This document shows positions 42,872 to 44,552 of a stretch of 44,552 nt of DNA, one piece after another. The position numbers and the translations under genes are program-made. Within the stretch, counting starts at the first letter, position 1. Each line of letters begins with the position of its first letter. Where the stretch lies: contig JAIRMU010000011.1 of NCBI GenBank assembly GCA_031258545.1, positions 1 through 44,552 on the forward strand, read 5' to 3'. This stretch comes from Puniceicoccales bacterium (GTDB lineage: Bacteria > Verrucomicrobiota > Verrucomicrobiia > Opitutales > UBA9783). The notes beneath the pieces are model-generated. The model made no database searches. It had not been told where the DNA came from and was given only the letters and a program-made list of their open reading frames with translations.

Positions 42872-44552
42872 TTAGGAGGCGGCGTGTTTTATGATATCGT
42901 CGACGAAGGCGTGGAAATGGCACCAAGTTGAAATACCTTTAACAAAAGTAATCCAGAGGTGGCCATTCTTGGCATCCATGGAAATAATGCGCGTACATTC
43001 GGTGAAATTGCCAAAGCTATTACCGCTACTGTCAACAAACTCTCGTTTTGTTAGAAGACGGACATGTTTGCTGGAATCCATGGTATAGCGAGCGACCCCC
43101 AAGATTAGCCCTTTACCGCCACCGGGATAGCAGTAAGCGTAAATGATGTATTCGCCACATATGACGAACATGTGCGTATTTTTGTAAAGGGTATTTGCAG
43201 AAGTTGTTTCGTCGATGGTTGCGGTGGTCACAGAAAACGTAGCCAGACAATTTTCCGGAGGCAAATTCCAGGTAGAGCCAACGCCTGAAGCCAATCCGAG
43301 GACGATGTAGCCGAGATTCCATGTAACATAACTTGTACTCCAGCGATTATCTACGGCGGTCAAATAAGATCCCTTAGCCATTTGCAACATGAGTAGTACC
43401 TCGGTTCCATCGCTGGCCTTAACCATCCCAATGTCGTTGTGATAAATTCGTTTAGCATATCCCGATTCTATTATACCTGACCAAGACAAAGCAAAGGCCG
43501 TACAACTCGTGGTATTCCCCGTAGATGCATTTGCCTCATATATAGAGTTATGAATTGCATGGACCGTACTAAAATAATATTTGCCGTTCCCTTTAAGAAT
43601 ACGTGGTTCAATTGTATAGGGCTCACTTGTGCTGAATGTATCACTGTCAGTACATTGCGTGTTATGACTGGAAGCCGAGACTAAATCGTTGCCGTTATTA
43701 TCCAGCGTGAGATAATTCAGTCGTAAACCGCTTGCCCCTTGGGTACTTAGCCAATAAACGGAGGTTTTGCCTGCACCGACATCGTGAATGGCAGAGAAAA
43801 GACTTTGATTATAATTTGAATTCAGCGGTGTAAAAGTACTTATTGCCAAAACACTCCCATAAGCGAATAATTTGCTACCTATGATGTGACCTCCGGTCCT
43901 ATTTATCTTTGACTTTAGTATTTTTATCCATCCAATACCTTCGCCATCATTGGATGATCCAGTCCAACGAGCGGGTGGTGCACACACAAATATGTAGAGA
44001 TAATCCGTGGTGCCATTGACCTCTTGAGCAATGCAAGGTTGCAAAATATGCCAACTCTGGTTTTTAAAGAGTGTTTCGTTGTCAGAACCGCTTAGGGAAA
44101 GATTACGCGACTGGCCATAACGACTATCGATCGTATCTGCACTAAATCCGTCCCAACTAGAACTAATTCCATTTTGACTATTGGAGGAAATACGATTGAT
44201 GTACCAGCCGGGACCTCCCCAACCGCCTGTATCATTCCGTACGGCATACAAATCGCCGGCACTGTCCACCAAAGTACCCGGATGCCATTTTTCAAGGAAT
44301 TTTTGTTCGCCCAAATCGGATACCATCCGGGTAAACCAAGCCCCACTGCACGTAAAGTAATCAATGATTCCCGAAGCGTACGAAAATGGAGGTGAATAAG
44401 CGTATGGACGGGCCGTACTCAAAATAAGACTCAAAACGGCGAAGAACGGCGAAGAACGGCGAAGAACGGCGAAGAACGGCGAAGAACGGCGAAGAACGGC
44501 GAAGAACGGCGAAGAACGGCGAAGAACGGCGAAGAACGGCGAAGAACGGCGA
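42872..44552 (-). CDS. Large exported protein with a repeat-encoded N-terminus (5' end outside window)
   Basis: At least 520 residues, rich in Ser, Thr, Tyr, Trp and Gly and poor in charge, with strand-rich segments (YLYIFVCAPPARW, GKYYFSTVHAIHN, HMFVICGEYIIYAY) that suggest a secreted beta-propeller or adhesin-like protein of unknown family. TTG 44434 is one possible start. However, the frame stays open through the whole tandem repeat to the window end, and each three repeat units encode RRSSPFFAVL. The last unit joins smoothly to FFAVLSLILSTARPYA, a good signal-peptide core. The true start is therefore probably upstream of the repeat, beyond the window. Confidence 0.6.
   Translation of the reverse strand, partial: RRSSPFFAVLRRSSPFFAVLRRSSPFFAVLRRSSPFFAVLSLILSTARPYAYSPPFSYASGIIDYFTCSGAWFTRMVSDLGEQKFLEKWHPGTLVDSAGDLYAVRNDTGGWGGPGWYINRISSNSQNGISSSWDGFSADTIDSRYGQSRNLSLSGSDNETLFKNQSWHILQPCIAQEVNGTTDYLYIFVCAPPARWTGSSNDGEGIGWIKILKSKINRTGGHIIGSKLFAYGSVLAISTFTPLNSNYNQSLFSAIHDVGAGKTSVYWLSTQGASGLRLNYLTLDNNGNDLVSASSHNTQCTDSDTFSTSEPYTIEPRILKGNGKYYFSTVHAIHNSIYEANASTGNTTSCTAFALSWSGIIESGYAKRIYHNDIGMVKASDGTEVLLMLQMAKGSYLTAVDNRWSTSYVTWNLGYIVLGLASGVGSTWNLPPENCLATFSVTTATIDETTSANTLYKNTHMFVICGEYIIYAYCYPGGGKGLILGVARYTMDSSKHVRLLTKREFVDSSGNSFGNFTECTRIISMDAKNGHLWITFVKGISTWCHFHAFVDDIIKHAAS
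44435..44552. repeat. Tandem array of the 10-bp unit GAAGAACGGC
   Basis: Eleven perfect copies of GAAGAACGGC fill 44441-44550, preceded by a partial copy (AACGGC, 44435-44440) and continuing off the end of the window. No base differs between units. The unit length is not a multiple of three, so each gain or loss shifts the frame of the gene it overlaps. A contig ending in such an array may also have a wrong copy number. Confidence 0.95.

Noticed and set aside
42583-42931. Overlapping frames in the 42.0-42.9 kb non-coding region
   Set aside because: They cross repeat copies in different frames and run into the opposite-strand gene. No family motif is visible, so decayed or non-coding DNA is more likely.
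44435-44552. CRISPR array
   Set aside because: The array is a head-to-tail 10-bp repeat without spacers.

Overview
The window looks like a chromosomal segment of a Gram-negative, host-associated bacterium, most likely from the Verrucomicrobiota (Opitutae/Puniceicoccales-like). Outer-membrane biology is shown by Kdo-phosphate phosphatase (kdsC), an Mla-type lipid ABC transporter, a secretin and an O-antigen-like sugar cluster. The lineage is an inference from gene content: an Asp23/AmaP-like pair behind accBC, a large divergent LepB, and a Trp-Pro repeat protein in the mla operon. An OTU-protease-like domain in an exported protein suggests contact with eukaryotic cells.

Layout. 1-4.7 kb (+): surface-glycan operon (acyltransferase, five-bladed propeller protein, methyltransferase interrupted at a run of 15 G, FemAB/GNAT-like protein, 3-keto-sugar aminotransferase). 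4.9-6.4 kb (-): malQ. 6.85 kb: tRNA-Gly(TCC). 6.9-7.4 kb: AT-rich spacer with three DnaA-box-like sites. 7.4-12.3 kb (+): Trp-Pro repeat protein, mlaE, mlaF, mlaD and a zeta-toxin-like P-loop protein. 12.7-15.7 kb (-): a two-gene exported module, a lipoprotein joining a metallo-beta-lactamase-like domain to an OTU-like domain, and a small secreted protein. 16.0-25.9 kb (-): Mu-like phage block with packaging, portal, protease, decoration, capsid and neck genes plus a possible hub, without any recognisable tape measure, tube, sheath, lysin, integrase or transposase.

26.2-29.9 kb (+): accB, accC, Asp23-like, AmaP-like, trpS. 30.2-32.4 kb (-): secretin and an overlapping partner. 32.6-34.6 kb (+): membrane-anchored Nudix protein, upp, 3-methyladenine DNA glycosylase. 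35.0-36.5 kb (-): kdsC and tsaD. 36.6-42.0 kb (+): nadK, sufC, sufB, marC and lepB. 42.0-42.9 kb: non-coding DNA with a diverged repeat that also occurs beside the phage block. 42.9 kb to the end (-): a large exported protein whose N-terminal coding region runs into a 10-bp tandem repeat that continues past the window end.

The main themes are surface variation (poly-G in a glycan methyltransferase, and 10-bp repeats at the signal peptide of a secreted protein) and a possible host-interaction module (MBL-OTU lipoprotein plus secreted partner) lying next to a reduced phage-capsid cluster.
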